A stretch of DNA of 64,000 nt. Source: Alphaproteobacteria bacterium. GTDB taxonomy: Bacteria > Pseudomonadota > Alphaproteobacteria > RF32 > CAG-239. The notes beneath the pieces are model-generated. The model searched no databases, was not told where the DNA came from, and saw nothing but the letters and a program-made list of their open reading frames with translations. The DNA is taken from positions 21,170 through 85,169 of the forward strand of contig SUUY01000005.1 of assembly GCA_015062285.1 (NCBI GenBank), given 5' to 3'. This document shows, piece by piece, positions 35,616 through 43,262 of the stretch (positions are counted from its first letter, which is position 1; each line of letters begins with the position of its first letter). The position numbers and the translations under genes were made by a program.

Positions 35616-36380
35616 TTAAGCAATTTTTTTCTGTCTTAGCAGAATTTTTGGTGGGGTAAATGTTGCTTTCTGCACGTTAACCGGCATAGCCAACGGTGCA
35701 GAGAAAAATTGAGTTCCGCACGCACGGAAAAATGCTAGCACCACATGAGTGCCAATTATTTGGTCATCTCCCCAAAAACGGATATAGTTACATCCGTACA
35801 CATCTTTGGGATTATCAATCCTCAACATTGGAGTTGCCAAGAACTGAATACCCCCCCAAAGAGCAGCAAAAATATTGATCTCACAATATGTCCACTCCTG
35901 GATATCGCCGGTGTATTCGTATACATCGCAAATTCCCTCAGAGCGAACCAAAGAATAATTTTCACTCAAATATTCTTTTGTCTGCACATAGAATTCGCCC
36001 CCGACAATGTTCTGCACAAGACAGGTATCCTCCGTCACTGTCAGACCGGCCGCCTCCTGTACTCCGTTGATTACACTCTTGACATCTGCCTCGGTTATAA
36101 CTTTATAAACACGGATAGGCTGATTTTTACTACACTTCCAAACTCCGTGCTTTCTTGCCATCTTTTTTCCAAGCTCTTTCAAGTTGGAAATGTAGTAATA
36201 AGGTCTGCCTACCTCGTTATAAAGCACCTTCGGCACTCTAACTTTCACCCCATCCATAAAGGCGACTACTTTACCATCAATGTTGGTAATGAAGCCTCCT
36301 TCATTAGTTACCTCATCAGGATTCACCCAATGAAAACTCCTCTGCTTGTCTGTAAAGACTTTGTTTAATACTGTTGACAT
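35616..36380 (-). CDS. Orphan protein, 254 residues (cassette 4)
   Basis: No family is recognised. It is soluble, with a mixed alpha/beta look: RSFHWVNPDEVTNEGGFITN, KVVAFMDGVKVRVPKV and RPYYYISNLKELGKKMARKH near the start, EAAGLTVTEDTCLVQNIVGG in the middle, and FWGDDQIIGTHVVLAFFRAC near the end. The tail is basic (KATFTPPKILLRQKKIA). It has its own 17-nt-spaced promoter, a structured leader and a terminator, and belongs with the other four orphan genes of this kind. It uses more G/C-ending codons than its neighbours, suggesting transfer. Confidence 0.7.
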   Translation of the reverse strand: MSTVLNKVFTDKQRSFHWVNPDEVTNEGGFITNIDGKVVAFMDGVKVRVPKVLYNEVGRPYYYISNLKELGKKMARKHGVWKCSKNQPIRVYKVITEADVKSVINGVQEAAGLTVTEDTCLVQNIVGGEFYVQTKEYLSENYSLVRSEGICDVYEYTGDIQEWTYCEINIFAALWGGIQFLATPMLRIDNPKDVYGCNYIRFWGDDQIIGTHVVLAFFRACGTQFFSAPLAMPVNVQKATFTPPKILLRQKKIA

Positions 36381-36383
36381 AAT

Positions 36384-36461
36384 TATTAATAGAGCAATTA
36401 CTAACTTTCGGCCTCGCTCCGTTTAGAACCGAAAGGATTTATAATTATCATATGCTCTATT
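36384..36461 (-). promoter_or_regulatory. Structured 5' leader of the 254-residue orphan gene
   Basis: An outer inverted repeat (ATTAATAGAGCA/TGCTCTATTAAT, 12 bp) encloses an inner one (CTTTCGG/CCGAAAG). The outer arm reaches to within a few bases of the start codon, so pairing would cover the initiation region. The leader is about 70 nt. It resembles a cis-acting RNA switch but no class is recognised. Confidence 0.55.
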
Positions 36462-36490
36462 AATATAACATATTTTTGGCTATGTAGCAA
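36462..36490 (-). promoter_or_regulatory. Sigma-70 promoter of the 254-residue orphan gene
   Basis: TTGCTA and TATATT on the minus strand are separated by 17 nt. The -10 overlaps the outer stem of the leader hairpin. Confidence 0.72.
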
Positions 36491-36584
36491 GCACAAAATA
36501 GACAAAACCAATTTACGGAGATTTACAAATAACAGCATAACATAATTTTTATTGATATAACATACAACCAACAATAAATTACTC

Positions 36585-36815
36585 AAAAACTGCACATCGC
36601 TTCTAGCCAGAGTTCAAAAGTCGTCAGGATTTGAGCAAACGAATTTTGTTTGCGAAAACGTGCTAGCCCGTTAGGGTGCGCTGTGTATAACGCGCGCATA
36701 AATGGCGACTTTTTTGTTATTTTCAAACACTTAAGCTGGTTCGAAGATGAATATATTTTGAAGGCCAGTTTTACAACATCTTCGAACTTGCTTCTATATT
36801 TTTCAATAAGTTACC
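36585..36815. repeat. Repeat R5 (type II) with the palindromic insert
   Basis: The head is CTGCACATCGCTTCTAGCCA, one base off CCAGCCA. The first stem contains a 77-nt insert (36627-36703) like that in R2 but with changed loop bases (compensating GCGCGC stem). The second hairpin GTTCGAAGATG/CATCTTCGAAC is perfect. The minus strand still encodes NLLKNIEASSKML-stop, a relic of the end of a gene like that at 32179. Confidence 0.8.
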
Positions 36816-36892
36816 CTTAAAATGCAAAAAATACATTGAATTTTAATTTTCCCTTAAATACCATGATAAAATACTTTTTGGGAGAATGAAAA

Positions 36893-37450
36893 ATGATATA
36901 TTTAATTAGACATATGCAATCCGAAGCCAACGTTAAACACATAGCTGGAGGAGATTATCCTTTAACAGAAAAAGGAATTATTGAGGCTCATGAACTAAAA
37001 AAGCAAATTAATTTGAAACCAGATATTTTGATTGTATCTCCCCTTGTGCGAGCTCAACAGACGGCTAAAATTTTGTTTCCTGAAAAAGAGTTTATTATTG
37101 ATAATGATTTTAGAGAAATTCATTTTGGCAATTATGAAGACACACTTATGGTTGATAATGAATTTTCACTAACTTATAACACAACTCCGTCACAATTGCA
37201 TAAAGTTACCCATGGAGATGTTATAAAAGACAGAGCTGATAAAGCAATAATTAAATTATTAAACTACCTATCAAAAGGAGACATTGTCATCGTTTGTCAT
37301 GATACGCTAATACGTTCAATTATATGTCGTTTAAAGGGCGAAAATTTAGATAACATGCCTAAATATAAACCTCTAATACCAAATGGTTGTATTGTAAAAT
37401 TAGATTTATCTCCAACATTTGATATTATAAATCATAAAGAAGATAAATAA
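36893..37450 (+). CDS. Histidine phosphatase family protein (cassette 5)
   Basis: A 185-residue phosphoglycerate-mutase-like protein. The catalytic RHM box is IYLIRHMQSEANV, the second acidic part is DFREIHFGNYEDT, and the second His lies in DIVIVCHDTLIRSIICRL. Substrates range from phosphohistidine to sugar phosphates and cannot be told. GGGAG precedes the ATG. It is on the plus strand, opposite to cassettes 1 to 4, and ends 4 nt before repeat R6. Confidence 0.88.
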   Translation: MIYLIRHMQSEANVKHIAGGDYPLTEKGIIEAHELKKQINLKPDILIVSPLVRAQQTAKILFPEKEFIIDNDFREIHFGNYEDTLMVDNEFSLTYNTTPSQLHKVTHGDVIKDRADKAIIKLLNYLSKGDIVIVCHDTLIRSIICRLKGENLDNMPKYKPLIPNGCIVKLDLSPTFDIINHKEDK

Positions 37451-37453
37451 CTA

Positions 37454-37655
37454 GAGAATTGCACGCCATCTCCAGCCAGAGTTCAAAAGTCGTCAAAATT
37501 GGCGACTTTTTTGTTATTTTACAAGCGCTTAAACTGGTTCGAAGATGAATATATTTTGAAGGCTTGTTTTACAACATCTTCGAACTTGCTTCTATATTTT
37601 TCAATAGCTTAGCAAATTTCAGCCTTTTTGAGCAGAAAAAACAACCTGCTAACAT
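37454..37655. repeat. Repeat R6 (type II)
   Basis: ATTGCACGCCATCTCCAGCCA, the short stem AAAAGTCGTC/GGCGACTTTTTT, then the perfect 11-bp hairpin GTTCGAAGATG/CATCTTCGAAC, then the shared end CAATAGCTTAGCAAATTTCA. On the minus strand it encodes SKRLKFAKLLKNIEASSKML-stop. This joins the short frame of the type I repeats to the relic end of the type II repeats, so the two repeat types are related. Confidence 0.8.
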
Positions 37656-37738
37656 CTAAAACAATAATCATTATATTGCTTATTTACATACATTATGATA
37701 GAATACTTATAATTGAGTAATATTTTAGGAACCTCGTT

Positions 37739-37819
37739 ATGCAATATAACTGCGACATAATTGCGAATAACAATACAGATTTTGTAATAGCTAATAATAT
37801 AATAAGGATAAATTCATGA
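37739..37819 (+). CDS. Possible 26-residue upstream ORF
   Basis: ATG at 37739 follows AGGA by 9 nt. The frame encodes a 26-residue polar peptide (MQYNCDIIANNNTDFVIANN and 6 more) and its TGA overlaps the ATG of the next gene as ATGA. This suggests a leader peptide or coupled translation. Short length and no known homologue keep the confidence low. Confidence 0.35.
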   Translation: MQYNCDIIANNNTDFVIANNIIRINS

Positions 37820-39081
37820 TTATTGTTGGGATTGAATCTGGGCGTTTGGGTAGCGATAATCAAACCAGAGGGATTATTCTGGAAGTATCTAAAGGTAAAG
37901 ATATTCCTGTTACCAAATCTCAGCTTTTGCGTTCAGTAGACGGAAAACTTTTACATCGCAGTCAATATCCCAACGATATTGAATTTCGCAGAGCTGTATT
38001 TAAGACACTAAGTGTTTATTACAATACATTACAAGATACCGGCTCCTCTTTTCCCGACTATTTTGCTATTCCGTTTGATCAGAGCAAACCTAAAGATGAA
38101 GAATGTGAATCTATTGATTTGCTAACTGCTTATATCAAGGATTTTGCAAAACATAAAGGAATAAGCACCAAAGCCATTGCTCTTACGTCTTGCGTATATG
38201 ATTATCAAAATGTTGATTTAATACATGTCGGGCGCCACCAGATGTCTCGTGCCGATGAAATTCTTATAAAAAAACACCCTGAGCTTAAGGATAGACTAAT
38301 TATTACAGACGGAGTACCCAGTAACTTAAATTGGATCAATATAGAAATGCAGGCTAATTCACCACAAAAATCAGCCGAATTGGCAAAATTTAAAGATAAA
38401 GAGGTCGCACTATTTTCATTAGGTGGAAAAACATCAAATGGTGATATTGACTTTACAATCAGTGATGCTCAGAAATTATTAGAAGGAGCTAAAAAATTAA
38501 AATCCCAAGGATACCAAGTTATTTTTACCAATAGCCCCAGAACTCCTAACAATGTAACAGATTTCTTATATGAAGCGTGCAAAGCTAACGATTTTGCATT
38601 TTATAACTCTAAGCGCATAACTGACAACGCTCAAGAAGCTATCGACAATTTTACAATATATCATGGAAAATATAATCAAGAATTTAAACAACAGGCTCAA
38701 AATATTGGTGGCAACATATACCCTGCTATATTAAGTTTATGCCGCAATAAGGGTTTTGTTGTCAATACTTGGGATAGCTTTTCTTATACATCAGATGCCG
38801 CAGCTCTTGGTATAACATCCGTAGTTTACAATGGAAATTACATAAACACTACACGTCGTGAAGATTGCAAAAGACTGTTGGATAATTGTCGAGACGCCGG
38901 ATATATCAAAATTTTTGATGATGACTTCATTAACCTTTCCAATGAAGATAAAAAAACCAAAATAATGCCGATAGTCAATAAGGTGATATGCAAAGAAATG
39001 CAAAAAAGAACTACTCCCAGAGCAAATATGCAACAAAATATAGCTTTATCAAAAAAACAAAAAGACAACAACCAACAATAA
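37816..39081 (+). CDS. ELM1-like (DUF1022) protein (cassette 6)
   Basis: A 421-residue soluble protein. VALFSLGGKTSNGDIDFTIS, GYQVIFTNSPRTPNNVTDFL and FVVNTWDSFSYTSDAAALGI follow the order of the ELM1/GT-B-like family (a GG-turn, then T.S.RTP, then a D.S....A...G step). Family members have a nucleotide-sugar-binding fold of unclear function. The N-terminal 150 residues are more divergent. AAGGA precedes the ATG. Tail is Lys/Gln-rich (SKKQKDNNQQ). Confidence 0.55.
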   Translation: MIIVGIESGRLGSDNQTRGIILEVSKGKDIPVTKSQLLRSVDGKLLHRSQYPNDIEFRRAVFKTLSVYYNTLQDTGSSFPDYFAIPFDQSKPKDEECESIDLLTAYIKDFAKHKGISTKAIALTSCVYDYQNVDLIHVGRHQMSRADEILIKKHPELKDRLIITDGVPSNLNWINIEMQANSPQKSAELAKFKDKEVALFSLGGKTSNGDIDFTISDAQKLLEGAKKLKSQGYQVIFTNSPRTPNNVTDFLYEACKANDFAFYNSKRITDNAQEAIDNFTIYHGKYNQEFKQQAQNIGGNIYPAILSLCRNKGFVVNTWDSFSYTSDAAALGITSVVYNGNYINTTRREDCKRLLDNCRDAGYIKIFDDDFINLSNEDKKTKIMPIVNKVICKEMQKRTTPRANMQQNIALSKKQKDNNQQ

Positions 39082-39092
39082 ACAAGCAATAT

Positions 39093-39250
39093 TTATACTG
39101 TGCTAACTATATTTACAATGCTGTTAAAGACAATTACCGCAGAAATAGTCAAAAGTAACAACGGGATAGAATATTCTAATATCCAGCCACACGCATTCCT
39201 AAAAAAATAAATATAAAAATTTGGCAATTTTGTCAAAATAAGACTTGCAT
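39093..39250 (-). pseudogene. C-terminal fragment of a paralogue of the membrane protein at 39849
   Basis: The minus strand encodes, in frame to a stop, about 47 residues (NFYIYFFRNACGWILEYSIP, LLLLTISAVIVFNSIVNIVS, TV) matching the C-terminus of the protein at 39849-40574 (YSIPLFLLIVSVVIIFNSIV). The rest of that copy is missing; its place is taken by the promoter and gene at 39245-39737. A tandem duplicate was therefore truncated, possibly when the orphan gene inserted. Confidence 0.75.
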
Positions 39251-39273
39251 ACAGGGTAATATTGTGATATACT
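39245..39273 (+). promoter_or_regulatory. Sigma-70 promoter of the ankyrin-like orphan gene
   Basis: TTGCAT and TATACT are separated by exactly 17 nt. The leader ends AAACAAATTATGTT directly before the ATG at 39309, without a ribosome site. Confidence 0.8.
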
Positions 39274-39308
39274 TCCCAGTATAAAAATATTATAAAACAA
39301 ATTATGTT

Positions 39309-39737
39309 ATGAAAAAAATATTAAAAAAATTTTTCGGTGCAAAGCACAGTACCACCGAAAAAAGCGTCGATGTTTTACACATGTCTGACAGTGAACTGGA
39401 AAACCAGTTTGCAAACAACAACGTTGACTTCATTATTAAGTACATCAAGAACGGAGGAGATATTAACAGGCTTATAAAAGTCTACCGTAAAGGAGAGTAT
39501 ATAAACTCTCACGAATATGAGACAATAGAAGTCTATGTTTTCCCTCTAGATTTGATAACCAACGCAGAAATAAGGAACTTTCTGCGTAGGCATGGAGCTA
39601 TCTCTTATGCCGAATGTTCTCCGGAAGAACAGGATAACTACAGAGAAGAGTGGAAACGCAGAGCACAAGAAGAAGAAAAGCACCTTAGTGCTGAAATCTG
39701 CAGAAAAATCGAAAGATTCGAACGCTTTCGAAAATAA
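39309..39737 (+). CDS. Orphan protein with an ankyrin-like stretch, 142 residues
   Basis: The middle segment NNNVDFIIKYIKNGGDINRL followed by FPLDLITNAEIRNFLRRHGA has the spacing of one ankyrin-like pair (helix-turn-helix then PLDLI). The C-terminus is charged and helical (SPEEQDNYREEWKRRAQEEE). Codons are richer in G/C than in the neighbours. It has its own promoter and terminator and no ribosome site, matching the class at 9859, 16564, 35616 and 43263. The ankyrin assignment is tentative. Confidence 0.65.
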   Translation: MKKILKKFFGAKHSTTEKSVDVLHMSDSELENQFANNNVDFIIKYIKNGGDINRLIKVYRKGEYINSHEYETIEVYVFPLDLITNAEIRNFLRRHGAISYAECSPEEQDNYREEWKRRAQEEEKHLSAEICRKIERFERFRK

Positions 39738-39746
39738 TCATTAAAA

Positions 39747-39779
39747 AGGGCTTGCGATAATCGCAGGCCCTCTTTATTT
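39747..39779 (+). terminator. Terminator of the ankyrin-like orphan gene
   Basis: The stem AGGGCTTGCGA/TCGCAGGCCCT is followed by CTTTATTTTTTTT, about 10 nt past the stop. Confidence 0.88.
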
Positions 39780-39848
39780 TTTTTACAATGAAATTGCAAT
39801 GAAGATAATATTTTCATATTTTTTTATTTAACAACAAACGTACAACAT

Positions 39849-40574
39849 TTATACTCCACTCGTTATATTTACAATACTGTTAAAAATAATCACTACAGAA
39901 ACAATCAAAAGAAATAGCGGTATGGAATATTTCAAAACATTGCTACATTTATCTTTGAAGAAAACATATATCTTATCAAATTCTTTTTTCGACAATAAAT
40001 AAACAATATACAGAAAAACAAATGGCGCAATATATATAATGTTATAACAAATCAACACAAACGTCAGCGCTACAAACGAAAACTCATACGTAACAAGAAC
40101 TGATAAAAAAGCAAAATACGGAATCGCAGAAGTTAATTCTGATACAGTAGAAATAATGCCAATATTAATAAGCGCAAAAGGCGTTACATGTTTAAATTGG
40201 GCTTTAATTTTATTTTCTTCTGATAAACGGTTATCACCCACACCATAAACATCTTTATTTTTCAATACATTTTTTTTAATCAACCACCCGATACTAAACA
40301 AAAATAATCCAACACCCAAGAGCATTTCAAACAAAAAAACAATTAATGCATATTTGCTTAACAACAAAGTCCAAAGTACATCAATAACTTTTATGACCCC
40401 ATAGTAAATAAGATATCCGAAAATAATATTGACAACTGCTGTTGTTAAAATAAAATACCATATGTGTCGGGGCTTTTTCACCATTCCTTGCAAGATGAAC
40501 TGTTGCGTAATACCAATGGGATTTAAGCTATCAACAGAACTTGTGGCCAACAATGTAATAATTAGGTTTTGCAT
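39849..40574 (-). CDS. Membrane transporter-like protein (LysE/GAP-type topology)
   Basis: A 241-residue protein with six likely membrane helices. The start SSVDSLNPIGITQQFILQG resembles the conserved N-terminal segment of GAP/Sap-type and CcdA/LysE-like exporters, and the pseudo-repeat HVTPFALINIGIISTVSELT begins the second half. The start at 40574 (MQNLIITLLAT) follows GAAAGA and is preferred to an upstream ATG. A truncated paralogue lies at 39093. The substrate is unknown. Confidence 0.65.
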   Translation of the reverse strand: MQNLIITLLATSSVDSLNPIGITQQFILQGMVKKPRHIWYFILTTAVVNIIFGYLIYYGVIKVIDVLWTLLLSKYALIVFLFEMLLGVGLFLFSIGWLIKKNVLKNKDVYGVGDNRLSEENKIKAQFKHVTPFALINIGIISTVSELTSAIPYFAFLSVLVTYEFSFVALTFVLICYNIIYIAPFVFLYIVYLLSKKEFDKIYVFFKDKCSNVLKYSIPLFLLIVSVVIIFNSIVNITSGV

Positions 40575-40717
40575 TTCTTTCAGACTTAATTTACACTTTC
40601 TATTTATTATAAACAAACAACTTAATATTACAATCGTAAACCATGTTGTTTAATATTAAGTTACATTATAAAAAGATAAATGATGAAATAAATAAAATAG
40701 GACAAAAAGAGACTGTT

Positions 40718-41269
40718 ATGAAATATCGTTCATTATCTTTGGTTCAAAATATAGGACGACTATTAAAATATCGTTTAATTATCCCTCTATTACGCTCAGA
40801 GAAACCCGCTCAATACAAAGCCAAAGGTGTTGCTGTCGGTTTGGCTTGGGCTTTAACTCCTTTAATAGGGGTTCAAATGTGGCTGGTTTTTATAACTTGG
40901 CTGATCTGGAAAAAAATATCCTCAGAAGGATTTTCTCTAACACTAGCATTAGCATACACATGGACAACAAATGTTTTTACCATGGTACCTGTTTATTATG
41001 TTTTTTATGTAACCGGACAGATATTACGAGGAAATTTTAACGATATTGGCGGATATGATAATTTGCATTCAATTATCAACAATACGTTTTTATCCGAATA
41101 TGATTTTTGGGAAAAATGGAGTGTATTTTTTAAACTATTCGTAAAAGATTGGGGGATATCAATGATTGTTGGATGTCTACCATGGGTGGTTATCGGATAT
41201 ATACTCGGTTACTATTTTACAATGGCTTTTGAACAGACCAGAATAAATAAAAAGAATAAAAACACTTAA
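40718..41269 (+). CDS. DUF2062 membrane protein, second copy
   Basis: A 183-residue paralogue of the protein at 19771. It has the same layout: YKAKGVAVGLAWALTPLIGV, ALAYTWTTNVFTMVPVYYVF and a C-terminal helix GCLPWVVIGYILGYYFTM. I place the start at 40718 (MKYRSLSL) because it gives the same length as the paralogue and GAGA precedes it; the frame is open upstream. It is divergent from the gene at 39849. Confidence 0.8.
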   Translation: MKYRSLSLVQNIGRLLKYRLIIPLLRSEKPAQYKAKGVAVGLAWALTPLIGVQMWLVFITWLIWKKISSEGFSLTLALAYTWTTNVFTMVPVYYVFYVTGQILRGNFNDIGGYDNLHSIINNTFLSEYDFWEKWSVFFKLFVKDWGISMIVGCLPWVVIGYILGYYFTMAFEQTRINKKNKNT

Positions 41270-41373
41270 ATAAAATTTCCTCTTTTCGAAAGACATAAAT
41301 AAAGTGCTATTTTTTCCCTAAATTACGATGTAGAACAAATTTCTGGTAATTGTAGTCTCTTCGGGCTAAATTG

Positions 41374-41518
41374 TTAAGACTTGCCCATACCCATTTCTTG
41401 CATTTTCTTCAATTCCATAACATCATATTGGACTTTCGGATGTGTAATAATTTCAATAGGTTTATCAAACATTTTGACCTTCCAGTTTGGATTATCGGTT
41501 ACTATAACTGAATACTAC
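41374..41518 (-). pseudogene. Short decayed gene remnant
   Basis: The minus strand reads about 47 codons of protein-like sequence (VIVTDNPNWKVKMFDKPIEI, ITHPKVQYDVMELKKMQEMG, MGKS) ending in TAA, with stops just upstream and no start or ribosome site. The rest of 41270-41632 holds no gene; I see only AT-rich spacer and possible promoter sequence for the next gene. Confidence 0.4.
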
Positions 41519-41638
41519 TATATTTTTTCATTTTTGTCCACAATATTCTTAAACATATAAATTATTTGCTTATAGAATAATTTCGCTTGATTTTCATAAA
41601 GTTATGATATTATCATTCTATAAGCGAAGGTTATGAGC

Positions 41639-42289
41639 ATGAATTTAGCGAGCATAAAACAAACATTAAGCAACATAAAAAGAACTTATTTCGGAATATC
41701 TGTCCCCGAATTAAGAAAGTTTGCCAAACAGTTAGCCAAAGATGACTATAAGGAATTTATTAAAATCAATGATTTTTCAACTTTTGAATTAAAGCTTTTA
41801 CACGCCTTTGTTATCGGATATGCAATAGACGATATAGACATTTTGCTCAAACATTTTCAAGATTTTATACCCTATGTTGACGATTGGGCAATAAATGACT
41901 CTCTATGCCAAAACTTTAAAATTGCCAAAAAACACCAACAAATTGTTTGGGATTTTTTAATGAAATATACAACAAGTTCAAAAGAATTTGAAAGCCGCAT
42001 AGTTTCTGTAATGTTATTATCTCATTATTTAACCGATGAATATATTGATAAAGTTATAGTTACTTTAGATACCTTAAATACCGACGAATATTATTCTCAA
42101 ATGGGGGTTGCGTGGGCTTTTGCAACAATTATGGGGAAATATCCTAAAAAATGCATGATATATTTAAGTTCTGATAAATGTCATCTTGATAAAATCACTT
42201 ATAACAAGACATTACAAAAAATAAGAGAGTCTTACAAAGTTTCCGATGAACTAAAAAAAATAATAATAAAAATAAAAAAACAAAACTAA
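41639..42289 (+). CDS. DNA alkylation repair protein (AlkD-like)
   Basis: A 216-residue HEAT-like alpha-solenoid. The family pattern is present: YFGISVPELRKFAKQLAKDD, FELKLLHAFVIGYAID, VDDWAINDSLCQNFKIAKKH, SRIVSVMLLSHYLTDEYIDK and YSQMGVAWAFATIMGKYP. AlkD proteins excise positively charged alkylated bases. The ATG at 41639 is better placed after GAAGG than the ATG 6 nt before it. The end overlaps the convergent mutarotase gene by 4 nt. Confidence 0.88.
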   Translation: MNLASIKQTLSNIKRTYFGISVPELRKFAKQLAKDDYKEFIKINDFSTFELKLLHAFVIGYAIDDIDILLKHFQDFIPYVDDWAINDSLCQNFKIAKKHQQIVWDFLMKYTTSSKEFESRIVSVMLLSHYLTDEYIDKVIVTLDTLNTDEYYSQMGVAWAFATIMGKYPKKCMIYLSSDKCHLDKITYNKTLQKIRESYKVSDELKKIIIKIKKQN

Positions 42290-43113
42290 AGATCCTCCAA
42301 AGTTTTAACCTTTACTTCCATCATCATTACATGTTTTTCTTTTGGTGGAAGAGCAACAAACAAGTCTCCTTGATTAGCCGGCTCAACACATATAAATTTT
42401 TTATATTGCCCTTTGCTCATTTCTGCCAAATCTTTATTCGGATTCCACACAACCGTAGATTTCGAACCGCTTTTATTCAAAACAACAACTCGTTTCAATA
42501 TCGGATCTATAAGTTCAACTTCACCGGTATGATTAATAAATGCAGCATCAAATTCTTTGTTAATTTGCAAATCATTATCTTGAGTATATATTTTACCGTC
42601 TAAAGAACTACGATATTGATGGCCTCCTAGCCCCTTAATAATTACATCATCTCTGTTGCCGACATTAAAATAAGCATGCAAAGCCTCACTGAACTTAAAT
42701 TCTTCATCACTGTTATTTATTGTTTCCAACTTGCATTCCAGTTTATCTGTAATTTTAATTAATAAGTTAGCCGCCACATCAAGATTATATTTAGCATCAG
42801 GAAGCAAAGACAATACCACCTCAATTTTTTTGCAATCAATATCAACTTTTTCAAGTTTCCAATTTGAAAGACGAGCAAAACCATGGCGAGGTAAATTATC
42901 GTTCAATTTTTCTTCCGCAAACCTTGGCCAACAAACAGGAATACCACCTCTTATTGCCTGAACATTATCAAACTTGTTCAAATCCCCCACCCAAAAAACA
43001 TCATGTTTCTCGGTTTTAGGACGATATGATACGATATTTCCTCCCCAAAGCGAAATCTTGCACTCAGCCAATTCATTGCTTAAGTTTATAAAACCATTGT
43101 TAATATTTTGCAT
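42286..43113 (-). CDS. Aldose-1-epimerase-like D-hexose-6-phosphate mutarotase
   Basis: A 275-residue galactose-mutarotase fold. IRGGIPVCWPRFAEEK, PRHGFARLSNWKLEK (catalytic His), SEALHAYFNVGNRDDVI (second His), and FICVEPANQGDLF (acidic residue) match the YeaD branch. It interconverts alpha and beta hexose-6-phosphates. GGTGGGG precedes the ATG. Confidence 0.9.
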   Translation of the reverse strand: MQNINNGFINLSNELAECKISLWGGNIVSYRPKTEKHDVFWVGDLNKFDNVQAIRGGIPVCWPRFAEEKLNDNLPRHGFARLSNWKLEKVDIDCKKIEVVLSLLPDAKYNLDVAANLLIKITDKLECKLETINNSDEEFKFSEALHAYFNVGNRDDVIIKGLGGHQYRSSLDGKIYTQDNDLQINKEFDAAFINHTGEVELIDPILKRVVVLNKSGSKSTVVWNPNKDLAEMSKGQYKKFICVEPANQGDLFVALPPKEKHVMMMEVKVKTLEDL

Positions 43114-43200
43114 TTACCCCACCTTTACAATATTTATATATTTGCTATTTTCACCTTCTCTGACTTATGTGTCAATTGATTTTATAAATACATACAAACA

Positions 43201-43262
43201 AAAGAACTCGATTTCTCAAATCAGCTTGCCCAAACAAGAGATTTTTGAAATCGAGTTCTTTT
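43201..43262 (-). terminator. Long terminator of the 133-residue orphan gene
   Basis: A long stem AAAAGAACTCGATTTC/GAAATCGAGTTCTTTT with a loop that itself folds (AATCAGCTTGCCCAAACAAG) begins at the stop codon. T-runs flank it on both strands. Confidence 0.85.

Noticed and set aside
35381..35623. 80-codon frame on the minus strand in R4
   Set aside because: It lies within the repeat and overlaps the terminator and 3' end of the 254-residue gene. The R1 copy is frameshifted. I keep it as part of the repeat, not as a gene.
30754..37655. CRISPR array
   Set aside because: Repeats are 135-290 nt long, spaced by 0.9-1.7 kb, and separate genes rather than short spacers; no cas genes are seen.
30754..39240. 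Classic integron
   Set aside because: There is no intI, genes face both ways, several have their own promoters or ribosome sites, and repeats differ from attC sites; I call it only integron-like.
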